Origin: Phosphoribacter sp037045045
GTDB lineage: Bacteria; Actinomycetota; Actinomycetes; Actinomycetales; Dermatophilaceae
Length of the DNA stretch: 64,000 nt
Direction: 5' to 3'
Assembly: GCA_037045045.1 (NCBI GenBank)
Contig: JBAOHL010000005.1
Location: 496,001 to 560,000 of the forward strand
The position numbers and the translations under genes are program-made. The notes beneath the pieces were generated by a model. The model made no database searches and had not been told where the DNA came from. It saw nothing but the letters and a program-made list of their open reading frames with translations. Numbering within the stretch: the stretch's first letter is position 1; every line of letters begins with the position of its first letter. This document shows positions 1 to 8,542 of the stretch, piece after piece.

Positions 1-960
1 GAAGATCGGCACGAGGTGCGCGGCGTCGCCGGCGAAGAGCACCCGGCCGTGGACGAACGAGTCGAGGGCGAGGGCCCGGGCCATGTAGAACCCCGACCAT
101 TCCAGGGTCCACGGCTCGTCGCGCTTGAGCCAGGCCAGGTGCGCCCCGATCCGTTCCGTGATCCGCTCCGGCGCCGACTCGGCGTCCGCGTCGTCGCCGG
201 CGTCGAGCTGGTAGTCGATGCGCCAGATGTCCCCCGGCTGTTGGTGCATGATCACCGTCGAGCCGGGGTTGCTCGGCGGGTCGAACCACACCATCCGTTC
301 GACCGGCAGGCCGGACTTCCAATGGATGTCGGCGATGACATAGCGGCCCTCGTAGGACGTGCCGGCCAGTCGCAACCCCAACAGGTCGCGCACCGCGCTG
401 CGCCCGCCGTCGCAGGCCACCGCATACCGGGCTCGCAGTCGACGCGGCCCCGCGGCCGTGGCCACGTCGACGGTGACCTGCTCGCCGGCCTCGACGCACC
501 CGGTGACCGTCGCTCCCCACACGAGCTCGACGAGCGGCTCGGCCTCGAGGGCCTGGACCATCGCCTCCTCGAACTGCGATTGGCCGATGTTGACCATCGG
601 CGCGCGCACGTCCTCGGGGCTGGTCGGCATGAGGAAGTGCAGGACCTCGGTGTCGCGGTAGAACGACCGGCCCCCGTGCCAGGCCAACGCTTGGGCCTCG
701 ATGGGTTCGCCGAAGCCGAGGCGCGCGGCGGCCTCCAGGCTGTGCCGGGAGATGCAGATGGCCCGGCTGCCGTAGCTGACCTGGGTGGCCGCTTCCAGCA
801 CGGTGCTGGGCACCCCCCGACGGGCCAGGCCGAGGGCCAGGGCCATGCCGACCGGGCCGGCCCCGACGATGACGACGGGCAGCGGTTGGCCGCCCTCCGG
901 GGTCGACTCCAGCGGGCTGGGAGCGAACTGACGCGGTTGGTGGTAGACGCACGCCGTCAT
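1..960 (-). CDS. FAD-dependent aromatic-ring monooxygenase (PheA/TfdB/MhpA-like), C-terminus cut off
   Basis: This is the N-terminal 320 codons of a flavoprotein hydroxylase; the frame is still open at base 1, so the C-terminus lies outside the window. The ATG at 958-960 opens a protein with a Rossmann FAD-binding motif GAGPVG near residues 33-38, the internal DG motif region (ACDGGRSAVRDLLG), and the FAD-ribityl motif GDAAHLVP at the very end of the visible part. This arrangement is typical of class A flavin monooxygenases acting on phenols or phenylpropionates using NAD(P)H and O2. The substrate cannot be read from the sequence. It lies 99 bases downstream of a LysR regulator on the same strand, which may control it. 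Confidence 0.85.
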   Translation of the reverse strand, partial: MTACVYHQPRQFAPSPLESTPEGGQPLPVVIVGAGPVGMALALGLARRGVPSTVLEAATQVSYGSRAICISRHSLEAAARLGFGEPIEAQALAWHGGRSFYRDTEVLHFLMPTSPEDVRAPMVNIGQSQFEEAMVQALEAEPLVELVWGATVTGCVEAGEQVTVDVATAAGPRRLRARYAVACDGGRSAVRDLLGLRLAGTSYEGRYVIADIHWKSGLPVERMVWFDPPSNPGSTVIMHQQPGDIWRIDYQLDAGDDADAESAPERITERIGAHLAWLKRDEPWTLEWSGFYMARALALDSFVHGRVLFAGDAAHLVPIF

Positions 961-1059
961 GGGTCACCTCGGGGACGCTGGGATGGGCCGGTATGCCGTT
1001 TCGCCCACGGTAGGGCGCAGCACTAGCACAGGAAAAGTGGTGCTTTCCGCGGATGAACC

Positions 1060-2010
1060 TCAGTTCCCCCGTGGAATGCCCAACCCGCCCCGCTCCGCGG
1101 TCGCGACCGCGTGGGCGACGAACGCCCGGCCCACCCGGCTGAGGAACGATTCGCGCCGCCACAAACACACGACGGCGATCTGCGGCAGCGGCGGGGCCCC
1201 GACGTCGCGGACGACGAGCGCCTTGCCCTCGTACGTCACGCTCGCGCTGGGTCGTTGCAGCAGCAGCGTCCAGCCGAACCCCCGGCCGACGAAGGCCCGG
1301 GCGGTCTCGTAGGTCCGGGCGTGGTGGACCACCCGGGGGGCGAACCCGGCAGCGGCGCAGCACGCGAGGGCGTGGCTGGCGCTGGGCGGCACGTCGAGCA
1401 GGACCATGGGGTCCTCGGCGAGGTCCGCGAGGTCCACCGGCCCCGTGACACCGGCCAGGCGGTGGTCGCCGCCGAGCACGACCCCGGGGCGAAGGCTGGC
1501 CAGCCGCACCGACCGCCAGCCCGGATCGACGTCGATGTCGTAGCCGATCGCCACGTCGACGTCACCGGCGGCCAGCGCCGCGAGCAGCCGGTTCTGGTTG
1601 TCCTCGACGACCTCGACGCGCGCCCTCGGATGGGCGAGGGCGAACGTTTCGAGCAGCGCCGGCAACAGGGTCGGCGACAGGGACGGATAGCAGCCCAGGC
1701 GCAACAACCCGCCGGCGTCCCCCTCGCCGTCGCGGGCGTCGACTTCGAGATCGAGCGCCTGGTGCAGCAGGTTGCGGGCTCGCGGCAGGACCATCTCGCC
1801 CGCTGCCGTGAGGGTGACGCCCTTGGCCTTGCGCCGCCGGACGAGGTCGGTGCGCAGCCCTCGTTCGAGTTCGGTCAGCGCCCCCGACACCGCCGAGGGC
1901 GAGAGCGCGAGCCGGGTCGCGGCGGCGCTGATCGTGCCGCATTCGGCGACCGCGACGAACGCGGCCAGCTGACCGAGGGTGAACCCGGGCGCGCCGAAAG
2001 CCTTGGCCAT
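1060..2010 (-). CDS. LysR-family transcriptional regulator
   Basis: This 316-residue DNA-binding regulator has an N-terminal winged helix-turn-helix (GQLAAFVAVAECGTISAAATRLALSPSAVSGAL in segments over residues 11-45) and a C-terminal periplasmic-binding-like effector domain. The ATG at 2008-2010 is chosen because the following residues (MAKAFGAPGFTLGQL) match the usual LysR start; an open extension to 2082 would add 24 unlikely residues. It is transcribed away from the acyl-CoA ligase at 2109, with a 98-base divergent promoter region, and in the same direction as the monooxygenase at 1-960. LysR proteins usually regulate a divergent or adjacent gene, so either neighbour is a plausible target. 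The inducer is unknown. Confidence 0.88.
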   Translation of the reverse strand: MAKAFGAPGFTLGQLAAFVAVAECGTISAAATRLALSPSAVSGALTELERGLRTDLVRRRKAKGVTLTAAGEMVLPRARNLLHQALDLEVDARDGEGDAGGLLRLGCYPSLSPTLLPALLETFALAHPRARVEVVEDNQNRLLAALAAGDVDVAIGYDIDVDPGWRSVRLASLRPGVVLGGDHRLAGVTGPVDLADLAEDPMVLLDVPPSASHALACCAAAGFAPRVVHHARTYETARAFVGRGFGWTLLLQRPSASVTYEGKALVVRDVGAPPLPQIAVVCLWRRESFLSRVGRAFVAHAVATAERGGLGIPRGN

Positions 2011-2108
2011 CCCCGTGCCACCTGCCTTCCCCGCCGGCCCGTCCAGGCTTGCGGCCACTGTGCAGAACGCCTCTGGTCGCAACGTACGCCGGTCGAGAGG
2101 ATGGCACC

Positions 2109-3704
2109 ATGAGCGACCCGACGAGCGCCCACGCCACCCTCGCCCAGCTCTTCCTCGATACCGTTGCCGCCCACCCCGATCGAGTCGCCATCGACTACTA
2201 CGGGACCCGGCTGACCTACGCGCAGCTCGACGACCTCGTCGGCGGGCTCACGGCATACCTGCGCGAGGCGACCGTGGGCCCGGGCGACCGGGTCGGGATC
2301 TACCTGCAGACCAGCCCGCACTGGGTCGTCACCGCCCTGGCGGTCTGGCGCCTGGGCGCCGCCGTCGTGCCGGTCAACCCGATGTACCGCGAGACCGAGA
2401 TCGGCGACATCCTCGAGCAGGCCACGCCGGTGGCGTTCATCGCCTCAGCGGAGGGCTACCGCGACGTCCTCGCCACGCTGCTCCCGGACAGTTCGGTGCG
2501 GATCGTCCTGACGACAAGCGAGATCGACCTACTGCCCGACCCCGATCCGCGGGTCTTCGGCGACCGGGTCGACACCGGCGTCGACGGCATACCCGACCTG
2601 CTCGACGCCGCGCGCGAGTATGCCGGCCGTGCCCGACCCGGGCCGCTGCCCAGCCCCGAGGACGTCGCGCTCATCTGTTTTACGTCCGGCACGACCGGCC
2701 CGGCCAAGGGCGCGATCCTCACCCACGCCAACGTCGCCACCAACGTCGCCGCGTCCGCGACGGTCCTCGGGCTGGCCGACGGCAGCGTCCTGTTCGCGCT
2801 CGCGCCGATGTTCCACGTCGTGGGCCTGGTGCTCGAGCTCAGCCTGTTCCAACAGGTCGCCGGCACCCTCGTCATGCCCTTCCGGCTGGTCCCCGACGTG
2901 GCCGTCGAGCTGATCCGGCGCACCCGACCGCATTTCATGGTCGGCCCGCCGACGGCCTTCACGGCGATCGCGGCGGTCCCGGGGGTGACCCGCGATGACC
3001 TCGCCTCGTTCGAGACGCTGTATGCCGGCGGGGCGCCGCTGCCGCCCGCGCTCGTCGAACGGTTCGAGGCACAATTCGGCCACTACATCAACAACGGCTA
3101 CGGGCTCACCGAGACGGCGGCCGCCTGCGTCTTCTCGCCACCGGGCCGACGCGGCGAGATCGATGAGGCGACCAACGCCCTGGCCAACGGCTTCCCCTTC
3201 CCGGGCATCGAGGTGCGGATCGTTGACGAGGCCGGCCTCGACGTGCCGACCGGCGAGCATGGGGAGATCGCCCTGCGCGGCTTCGCGGTGACCCCGGGCT
3301 ATTGGAACCGGCCGCAGGAGAGCGCCCACGCGATCCGCGACGGGTGGTTCTTCACTGGGGACATCGGGTTCGTCACCGAGCTCGGCGTGCTCTTCTGCGT
3401 CGACCGCAAGAAGGACATGATCATCGCCTCGGGGTTCAAGGTGTGGCCCGGCGAGGTCGAATCGGTGCTCTACCAACACCCGGCGGTCGCCGAAGTGGCC
3501 GTCGTCGGCGTGGCCGACCCGTATCGCGGCGAGACCGTGCAGGCGTTCGTCGCCCTGTCAGCGGGTCAAACGGCGACCCCGCAGGAACTCATCGACCACT
3601 GTCGCGACCGGATGGCGGCATACAAGCGCCCGACGGTGGTCCACCTCGTCGAGGCGTTGCCGCGCAACGCGGCCGGCAAGATCCTCAAGCGCGAGTTGCG
3701 CTAG
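2109..3704 (+). CDS. Acyl-CoA synthetase / AMP-dependent ligase
   Basis: This 531-residue class I adenylate-forming enzyme activates a carboxylic acid with ATP and CoA. Visible motifs are the P-loop-like CFTSGTTGPAKG (near residue 191), the A5 motif GYGLTETAA, the A7 region GWFFTGDIG and the C-terminal lysine motif NAAGKILKREL. The ATG at 2109 follows a GAGAGG ribosome site. Length and motifs fit medium/long-chain fatty-acid or aromatic-acid CoA ligases; the substrate is not resolved. Because it diverges from a LysR gene that sits beside an aromatic monooxygenase, a role in aromatic or side-chain acid catabolism is possible but is an inference. Confidence 0.88.
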   Translation: MSDPTSAHATLAQLFLDTVAAHPDRVAIDYYGTRLTYAQLDDLVGGLTAYLREATVGPGDRVGIYLQTSPHWVVTALAVWRLGAAVVPVNPMYRETEIGDILEQATPVAFIASAEGYRDVLATLLPDSSVRIVLTTSEIDLLPDPDPRVFGDRVDTGVDGIPDLLDAAREYAGRARPGPLPSPEDVALICFTSGTTGPAKGAILTHANVATNVAASATVLGLADGSVLFALAPMFHVVGLVLELSLFQQVAGTLVMPFRLVPDVAVELIRRTRPHFMVGPPTAFTAIAAVPGVTRDDLASFETLYAGGAPLPPALVERFEAQFGHYINNGYGLTETAAACVFSPPGRRGEIDEATNALANGFPFPGIEVRIVDEAGLDVPTGEHGEIALRGFAVTPGYWNRPQESAHAIRDGWFFTGDIGFVTELGVLFCVDRKKDMIIASGFKVWPGEVESVLYQHPAVAEVAVVGVADPYRGETVQAFVALSAGQTATPQELIDHCRDRMAAYKRPTVVHLVEALPRNAAGKILKRELR

Positions 3705-3737
3705 CGGCACAGCGTCTTTGGCGGCGCTGGGCAGGCC

Positions 3738-4088
3738 TCAGCCGAGGAAGTGGCGGTAGGTCGCGATGAGGATGTCCTGCTGCTCGGGGCTCAGGCGCGT
3801 GTCCGAGCGGATCGCGCCCTCGACGTCGCGCGAGCCGTCTTCATGGGCCGCCTCGCGCCCGGCGCGGGCACCGGCCAACAACTCCTCGACCGACACGGAC
3901 AACGCCCCGGCGACGGCCCCGAGCACCCGCAACGACGGTTCGTGCAGCCCGCGCTCGACCTGACTGAGATAGGCGTTGGACACCTTGGACACCCGGGCGA
4001 GCTCACGCAGCGACATCCGGGACAGCTCGCGCTGCTGCCGGATGAAGGCCCCCAGCCTGCCGGGTGGCTCTGCGATCATGTGCCCCAT
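3738..4088 (-). CDS. XRE-family helix-turn-helix regulator
   Basis: This small regulator of about 116 residues has a clear Cro/CI-type helix-turn-helix (MSLRELARVSKVSNAYLSQ followed by VERGLHEPSLRVL) near the N-terminus, then a variable tail ending LSPEQQDILIATYRHFLG. The likely starts are ATG at 4088 or 4079; longer upstream extensions are rich in Arg and look non-coding. It lies 156 bases downstream of a phasin-like gene on the same strand. The pairing resembles the mycobacterial Rv0474 (XRE) and Rv0475 (HbhA) neighbours, suggesting that it regulates lipid- or polymer-granule surface proteins; that link is an inference from organisation. Confidence 0.85.
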   Translation of the reverse strand: MGHMIAEPPGRLGAFIRQQRELSRMSLRELARVSKVSNAYLSQVERGLHEPSLRVLGAVAGALSVSVEELLAGARAGREAAHEDGSRDVEGAIRSDTRLSPEQQDILIATYRHFLG

Positions 4089-4244
4089 CCTGTCAGGCGT
4101 CCTCTGCTTCGTGCGCGACTGCGTGTCCCGGGCCTCACGACGGCAGCGGTGGCCCGAGCCTGTCCAGGCCCGGGCCACCGCGAGATCCGCACCGGGGTCG
4201 GCGACCCTCTCGCCGGCCCTCGCGGGGAGGACGTGTTGACGTGC

Positions 4245-4550
4245 TCAGCGCTTGACGGCCTCGTCCTGCGCCTCTTCGGCCAACTCGACCATCCGGGTGC
4301 GGAACTGCTCGCGAACCTTGGCCCAGTCGGCGCCGGCGGCGTCGAAGTACTTCATGTAGTCGACCGGCTTGCCGACGAACTCGCGCAACGGGGCGACGAT
4401 GTTGTCGAGCTGCTCGGGCAGCTTCGGGGCCTTGCCCTTGGTCTGCTCGACGACCTTCGTCGCTGCCGAGAGCATCCGCTCTTCGACCTTGCGCACGGCG
4501 TCGAGCTGGGTCTGGTGCATCGTGGTGGCGAACTCCAGGACCGTGGTCAT
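4245..4550 (-). CDS. Phasin/HbhA-like coiled-coil protein
   Basis: This 101-residue, mostly helical charged protein (MTTVLEFATTMHQTQLDAVR, VEERMLSAATKVVEQ, FRTRMVELAEEAQDEAVKR) has the heptad-like pattern of phasins and of the N-terminal part of heparin-binding haemagglutinin. It lacks the Lys/Pro-rich tail of HbhA. Such proteins coat polyhydroxyalkanoate or triacylglycerol granules or bind the cell surface. A strong GAAGGAGA ribosome site precedes the ATG at 4550, and a TTGACA box lies at 4614-4619. The XRE gene downstream may regulate it. The function is tentative because coiled-coil similarity is weak evidence. Confidence 0.7.
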   Translation of the reverse strand: MTTVLEFATTMHQTQLDAVRKVEERMLSAATKVVEQTKGKAPKLPEQLDNIVAPLREFVGKPVDYMKYFDAAGADWAKVREQFRTRMVELAEEAQDEAVKR

Positions 4551-4589
4551 CTTGCTGTCTCCTTCATCGGTGTACTCGAACCTGCGCTC

Positions 4590-4619
4590 AGTAAATCATG
4601 CATGCGCTTGGTATGTCAA
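4590..4619 (-). promoter_or_regulatory. Probable promoter of the phasin-like gene
   Basis: On the minus strand a consensus -35 box TTGACA (4614-4619) is followed after 18 bases by TTTACT (4590-4595, four of six matches to TATAAT). It lies about 40 bases upstream of the start at 4550. The surrounding 4590-4620 stretch is notably AT-rich for this genome. Confidence 0.45.
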
Positions 4620-4663
4620 TCAGGCACGGTCCGGGCGGGCCGCCGATGTGACAACGTCTCGCC

Positions 4664-5470
4664 GTGCCTGTAACTTACAAGTTTGTGACAAGTGCGCGCT
4701 TCGCAGTGATCGCGCTCGACCTGCGCGAACGCATCGCGCTCGGTGAGTTCGCGGCGACCGGCGCCATGGACTCCGAGGCCGAGCTGTGCACCCGGTATGC
4801 CGTGTCGCGCCCGACCGTGCGGCGAGCCCTCGACCGGCTGCGCGCCGAGGGGCTCGTCGAATCCCGGCACGGGGCGGGCTGGTTCGTCACCGGGACGGCA
4901 TACCGCCAACGGCTGGCGCTCGGCACCTTTCGGCACGCCGCATCGGCGGTCAGCGAGTCCGGCGGGGTGATCCGCCGCGAAGTCCTCGAGTTCGGGTTCC
5001 GAACGGCCCCGGAGTCGATGCGGGCCATCTTCGGTCTCGACGAACCGGGTGCGGTGCTGCATGCCCGCTCGGTACGCCGGGTCGACGGCGAGGGCCTGGA
5101 CGTCGTGCGTGAGTGGGTTCCCGAGCGGTTCGCCGGTGCGCTGAGCCGAGATGCCGCCACCGATCCGGGCATCTGGCAGACCCTCGGCCGGGCCGGGCAC
5201 CGAGTCGCCAGCGTCCACCAGACCATCACCGCCGGGCTGGCAAGTCGGGGCGACGCGGGGCTGCTCGGCACCACCAGCGGCGCGCCCCTGCTGCTCATCC
5301 GCCGGCTCGCGCGGGACGCCCACGGCATACCTCTCGCGTTGGCCGACCACCGGTACGCCGCCCACCGCTTCGCCCTCGACGTCGAGTTCCACTCCGGCCC
5401 CTCGGCGGCCGCCCCCGAACCCCCCGGCCTGCGGGCCGTGACCGACCCACCCCAGGAGCACGCCTCATGA
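4664..5470 (+). CDS. GntR-family (HutC/UTRA) transcriptional regulator
   Basis: This protein of about 268 residues has an N-terminal GntR winged helix (ALDLRERIALGEF and SEAELCTRYAVSRPTVRRAL) and a C-terminal UTRA ligand-binding domain of the HutC subfamily (VREWVPERFAG, LLLIRRLARDAHGIPLALADH). The start is uncertain between GTG 4664 and GTG 4685; neither has a strong ribosome site. The stop overlaps the ATG of rfbB as ATGA, so both are translated from one message. A sugar-responsive regulator controlling a nucleotide-sugar gene is a reasonable inference, since UTRA domains often bind sugar phosphates or related small molecules. Confidence 0.85.
   Translation: MPVTYKFVTSARFAVIALDLRERIALGEFAATGAMDSEAELCTRYAVSRPTVRRALDRLRAEGLVESRHGAGWFVTGTAYRQRLALGTFRHAASAVSESGGVIRREVLEFGFRTAPESMRAIFGLDEPGAVLHARSVRRVDGEGLDVVREWVPERFAGALSRDAATDPGIWQTLGRAGHRVASVHQTITAGLASRGDAGLLGTTSGAPLLLIRRLARDAHGIPLALADHRYAAHRFALDVEFHSGPSAAAPEPPGLRAVTDPPQEHAS
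4669..4679. promoter_or_regulatory. AT-rich palindrome, candidate GntR operator
   Basis: TGTAA-C-TTACA is a perfect 11-base inverted repeat in an otherwise very GC-rich region. It overlaps the first codons of the GntR gene if translation starts at the GTG at 4664, or sits just upstream if translation starts at the GTG at 4685. A direct repeat TGTGACAA flanks it at 4647-4654 and 4684-4691. GntR-family proteins bind short palindromes of this kind, so autoregulation is plausible. Confidence 0.4.
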
Positions 5471-6462
5471 AGGTCCTCGTCACCGGCGGCGCCGGGTTCA
5501 TCGGCGCCAACTTCGTCCTGCGCGTGCGCCAGACCCGGCCCGAGTGGCGCCTCACCGTGCTCGACGCCCTGACCTACGCCAGCAACCGCGCCTCGCTGGC
5601 CCCGGTCGAGGATGAGATCGCCTTCGTCGCGGGCTCGATCACCGACGAGAACCTCGTCGACGGCCTCGTCGCCGACCATGACCTCGTCGTCCACTTCGCC
5701 GCCGAGTCGCACAACGACAACAGCCTGCTCGGGCCGTGGCCCTTCGTCGAGGCCAACGTCGTCGGGACGTTCCGGCTGCTCGAAGCGGTCCGCAAGCACG
5801 GCAAGCGGATCCACCACATCTCCACCGACGAGGTGTACGGCGATCTCGAGCTCGACGACCCGGCGCGCTTCACCGAGTCGACCCCGGTCAACCCCTCCTC
5901 GCCCTACTCCTCGACCAAGGCCAGCGCGGACCTGCTCGTGCGGGCGTGGATCCGCTCGTTCGGCATCACCGCGACGGTGTCGAACTGCTCGAACAACTAC
6001 GGCCCGCGCCAGCACGTCGAGAAGCTCATCCCCCGCCAGATCACCGGGATCCTCGACGGGGTCAAGCCCAAGCTCTACGGCGCGGGGCTCAACGTGCGGG
6101 ACTGGATCCATGTCGATGACCACAACGACGCCGTGGTGGCAATCATCGAGCAGGGCCGCCTCGGCGAGACCTACCTCATCGGCGCGGACGGCGAAGGCAA
6201 CAACCGCGACATCATCGCGCTGCTGCTGGAGCTCATGGACAAGCCTGCCGACTGGTTCGAGCACGTGCCGGACCGGCCGGGACACGACCTTCGTTACGCC
6301 ATCGACTCGAGCAAGCTGCGCGCCGAGACCGATTGGCGGCCCAGGTATCGCGACCTGCGAGACGGGCTGGCCCAGACCGTCGAGTGGTATGCCGCGAACC
6401 GCGCGTGGTGGGAGCCGACCAAGGCCGAAACGGAACGGCGGTACTCCCAGATCGGCCGCTGA
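5467..6462 (+). CDS. rfbB: dTDP-glucose 4,6-dehydratase family protein (RfbB/RmlB-like)
   Basis: This 331-residue extended short-chain dehydrogenase would convert dTDP-glucose to dTDP-4-keto-6-deoxyglucose, the first committed step of dTDP-rhamnose and other deoxysugar synthesis. Seen are the NAD motif TGGAGFIG (residues 6-13), the STDEVYGD signature, the YSSTK active-site Tyr/Lys pair and NNYGPRQHVEKLIP, all typical of RmlB. The ATG at 5467 overlaps the GntR stop. Unusually, rmlA, rmlC and rmlD are absent, so the gene is an orphan paired with a regulator. A related NDP-sugar epimerase or dehydratase specificity is possible, because family members are hard to separate by eye. Confidence 0.85.
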   Translation: MKVLVTGGAGFIGANFVLRVRQTRPEWRLTVLDALTYASNRASLAPVEDEIAFVAGSITDENLVDGLVADHDLVVHFAAESHNDNSLLGPWPFVEANVVGTFRLLEAVRKHGKRIHHISTDEVYGDLELDDPARFTESTPVNPSSPYSSTKASADLLVRAWIRSFGITATVSNCSNNYGPRQHVEKLIPRQITGILDGVKPKLYGAGLNVRDWIHVDDHNDAVVAIIEQGRLGETYLIGADGEGNNRDIIALLLELMDKPADWFEHVPDRPGHDLRYAIDSSKLRAETDWRPRYRDLRDGLAQTVEWYAANRAWWEPTKAETERRYSQIGR

Positions 6463-6474
6463 CCACTCGCCGAG

Positions 6475-7608
6475 CTAGCCCTCTGCCGCACCTGGCAGGG
6501 GCGGCACCTCGTCGATCGCCTCGTCGTGGCTCAGGCCGGTGAGTTCGAGCAGGTCGACGACGAGCGAACGCAGCTGCCCGAGCAACACCGTCGTGTGGTA
6601 GGCCCCAGGCGCGAGCCGGGTGACCTCCTCGGCGACCGTGACGAGGGCGGGGCGGCCGAACTCCGCCGCCCGGTTCTCGCCCCAGGCCCGGCCGACGACG
6701 TCGACGCCGTCGGCGAGGTCCGCGATCGCCTGTACGTAGTCTTCGGGCAGCACAGCGCCCTGATGGGCCGCGATGCTCACCCGGCGCACGAGCACGCGGG
6801 TACTGCGTAGCGCCCGGTCCAGCGGGTCGACGATCGAGGCGATGCTGCGCACGCTGCCGGCATCCGAGCGCGACCACGGGGTCGAGGCGATGACCGACAA
6901 CCCCTCGTCGGCCGCGGCCTGCAACTCGCGGATGAGCCCGTCGGTCGCCCGGGCCTTGCCGAGCACCGACGCGGCCCACTCGACGTTGCCGTCGCGGGCG
7001 CAGGCCGCCGCATCCCGCAGCAACCCGGCGATGCTCGTGCAGACCTTCGCGGCCTGGTGACGCGGTTTGCGCAGCGGCGCCCGAGGCACGACCACCGCGG
7101 CGAGCAGGGCCACGCCTCCGCCGACGACGGCGTCGATCCACCGGGTGACCGGGCTTGGACCGCCGGTGAGGACCGTGACGGTGATCGACTGCACGGCCGA
7201 CTGGGTGACGAGCAACTGCCCGGCGTCGAGCAGCAACGCCGCCGACATCGACACGACGACGACCGCGGTCACCTGCCACGGTCCGCTGCCGGCGATGCCG
7301 ACGAAGACGTCGGCGACCGCGACGCCGAGCGCCACCCCGACCGTCACCTCGACCACCCGACGCAACCGCTGGCCGTAGGTCATCCCCAGGCAGACGACCG
7401 CGACGATCGGGGCGAACATCGGCGCCTCGTGCTCGAGCAAGGTGTGCGCGACGAACCACGCCACCCCGGCCGCGACGCCACACTGCCCGACGTGCCAGGC
7501 CTTGGCCTGCAGCCGATCGACGCGGGCGCGCATGGAGAGCCGACTGCGCGACCAGGCCCGGTCCATGAGCTGATCGATGGTCTGATCGGTGAAGATCCCA
7601 GGTCTCAC
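6475..7608 (-). CDS. FUSC/aromatic-acid-exporter-like membrane protein
   Basis: This is a protein of about 377 residues. The N-terminal half has several closely spaced hydrophobic segments (GVAAGVAWFVAHTLL, APIVAVVCLGMTYG, VTVGVALGVAVADVFVG, VTAVVVVSMSAALLLD, VGGGVALLAAVVVP), and the C-terminal half is soluble and helical. This matches the FUSC family, related to aromatic acid exporters and YccS-like proteins. The GTG at 7608 is preferred because more upstream sequence overlaps the divergent HD gene and reads as non-coding; ATG 7566 is an alternative. It is convergent with rfbB and divergent from the HD gene, with 52 bases between starts. The transported compound is unknown. Confidence 0.75.
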   Translation of the reverse strand: MRPGIFTDQTIDQLMDRAWSRSRLSMRARVDRLQAKAWHVGQCGVAAGVAWFVAHTLLEHEAPMFAPIVAVVCLGMTYGQRLRRVVEVTVGVALGVAVADVFVGIAGSGPWQVTAVVVVSMSAALLLDAGQLLVTQSAVQSITVTVLTGGPSPVTRWIDAVVGGGVALLAAVVVPRAPLRKPRHQAAKVCTSIAGLLRDAAACARDGNVEWAASVLGKARATDGLIRELQAAADEGLSVIASTPWSRSDAGSVRSIASIVDPLDRALRSTRVLVRRVSIAAHQGAVLPEDYVQAIADLADGVDVVGRAWGENRAAEFGRPALVTVAEEVTRLAPGAYHTTVLLGQLRSLVVDLLELTGLSHDEAIDEVPPLPGAAEG

Positions 7609-7660
7609 CGTCCCATTGTCGGGGGCAGCCGGTGCCGTGGCGACGTGGCACACTCCCGGC

Positions 7661-8104
7661 ATGGACCTCGTCGCCCGCGCCGAAGCCCTGGCCCGCCGGG
7701 CGCATGCCGGCCAATACGACAAGGCCGGTCTGCCGTACTGGAGCCACCCGGCGCGAGTCGCCGAGCGCGTGGGCGACGACCCGTCCGCGCAGGCCGCCGC
7801 CTGGCTGCACGACGTCGTCGAGGACTGCGACGTCACCCTCGAGGACTTGCTCGCCCAAGGCTTCCCGCCGGAGGTCGTCGCCGCGGTCGGGCTGTTGACC
7901 CGGCGCCCCGGCCAGCCGGCCGCGGACTACTACGCCGGCATCCGCACCGATCCCCTGGCCTTACGGGTCAAACTCGCCGACCTGGCCGACAACTCCGACC
8001 CGGACCGACTGGCGCTGCTCGACCGACAAAGCCGCGAGCGGCTCGAAGCGAAGTACGCCAACGCCCGCCGAGAACTCGCCGCCAACCGGGACGGGCCTAC
8101 CTGA
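7661..8104 (+). CDS. HD-domain phosphohydrolase (SpoT/Mesh1-like)
   Basis: This 147-residue single-domain protein has the metal-binding pattern of the RelA/SpoT hydrolase fold: an early His in YWSHPARVAE, the HD pair in WLHDVVED and a downstream Asp in KLADLADNSD. Single-domain members hydrolyse (p)ppGpp or related nucleotides; whether this one does is not shown. The ATG at 7661 sits in a short divergent promoter region shared with the FUSC-type gene. The length fits Mesh1-like small hydrolases, and no synthetase domain is present. Confidence 0.8.
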   Translation: MDLVARAEALARRAHAGQYDKAGLPYWSHPARVAERVGDDPSAQAAAWLHDVVEDCDVTLEDLLAQGFPPEVVAAVGLLTRRPGQPAADYYAGIRTDPLALRVKLADLADNSDPDRLALLDRQSRERLEAKYANARRELAANRDGPT

Positions 8105-8113
8105 TCACGTGCG

Positions 8114-8533
8114 TTACAGGCCGGGAAACCACAGGGCGATCTCGCGCGCTGCGGACTCGGGCGAGTCGGATCCGTGGACGATGTTCTCCCGCGAACCCTG
8201 CCCCCAGTCGCGGCCGAGGTCGCCGCGAATCGATCCAGGCGGCGCGGAGGTCGGGTCGGTCGGGCCGGCGAGGGAGCGGAATCCCTCGATGCACCGCACT
8301 CCCTCGATGACCGCTGCCGCCACCGGGCCCGAGGACATGAACTCGACGAGCCCGACGAAGAACGGCTTGCGGACGTGCTCGGCGTAGTGCGCGTGGAGGA
8401 GTTCACGGGTCGGGGTGCGCACGGCGAGCGCGACAAGCGTGTAGCCCTTCGCCTCGATCCGCCGCAGGACTTCGCCGGTCAGGCCGCGGGCGAACGCGTC
8501 GGGCTTGACGAGGACGAGGGAGCGCTCGGTCAT
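8114..8533 (-). CDS. ndk: Nucleoside diphosphate kinase
   Basis: This 139-residue enzyme transfers the gamma phosphate of ATP to nucleoside diphosphates through a phosphohistidine. The N-terminal MTERSLVLVKPDAFARG and the catalytic histidine motif NIVHGSDSPESA are intact, and the length is normal. It is the last gene of an ileS-folC-DUF4233-ndk cluster, an arrangement common in actinobacteria. A nine-base gap separates it from DUF4233, so co-transcription from the ileS T-box promoter is likely. Confidence 0.97.
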   Translation of the reverse strand: MTERSLVLVKPDAFARGLTGEVLRRIEAKGYTLVALAVRTPTRELLHAHYAEHVRKPFFVGLVEFMSSGPVAAAVIEGVRCIEGFRSLAGPTDPTSAPPGSIRGDLGRDWGQGSRENIVHGSDSPESAAREIALWFPGL

Positions 8534-8542
8534 TGCGCCACC

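Noticed and set aside
1010..1059. AGCAC/GTGCT and GGAAA/TTTCC inverted repeats between LysR and the monooxygenase as a LysR operator
   Set aside because: They resemble T-N11-A boxes, but short matches are too likely by chance to support a site.
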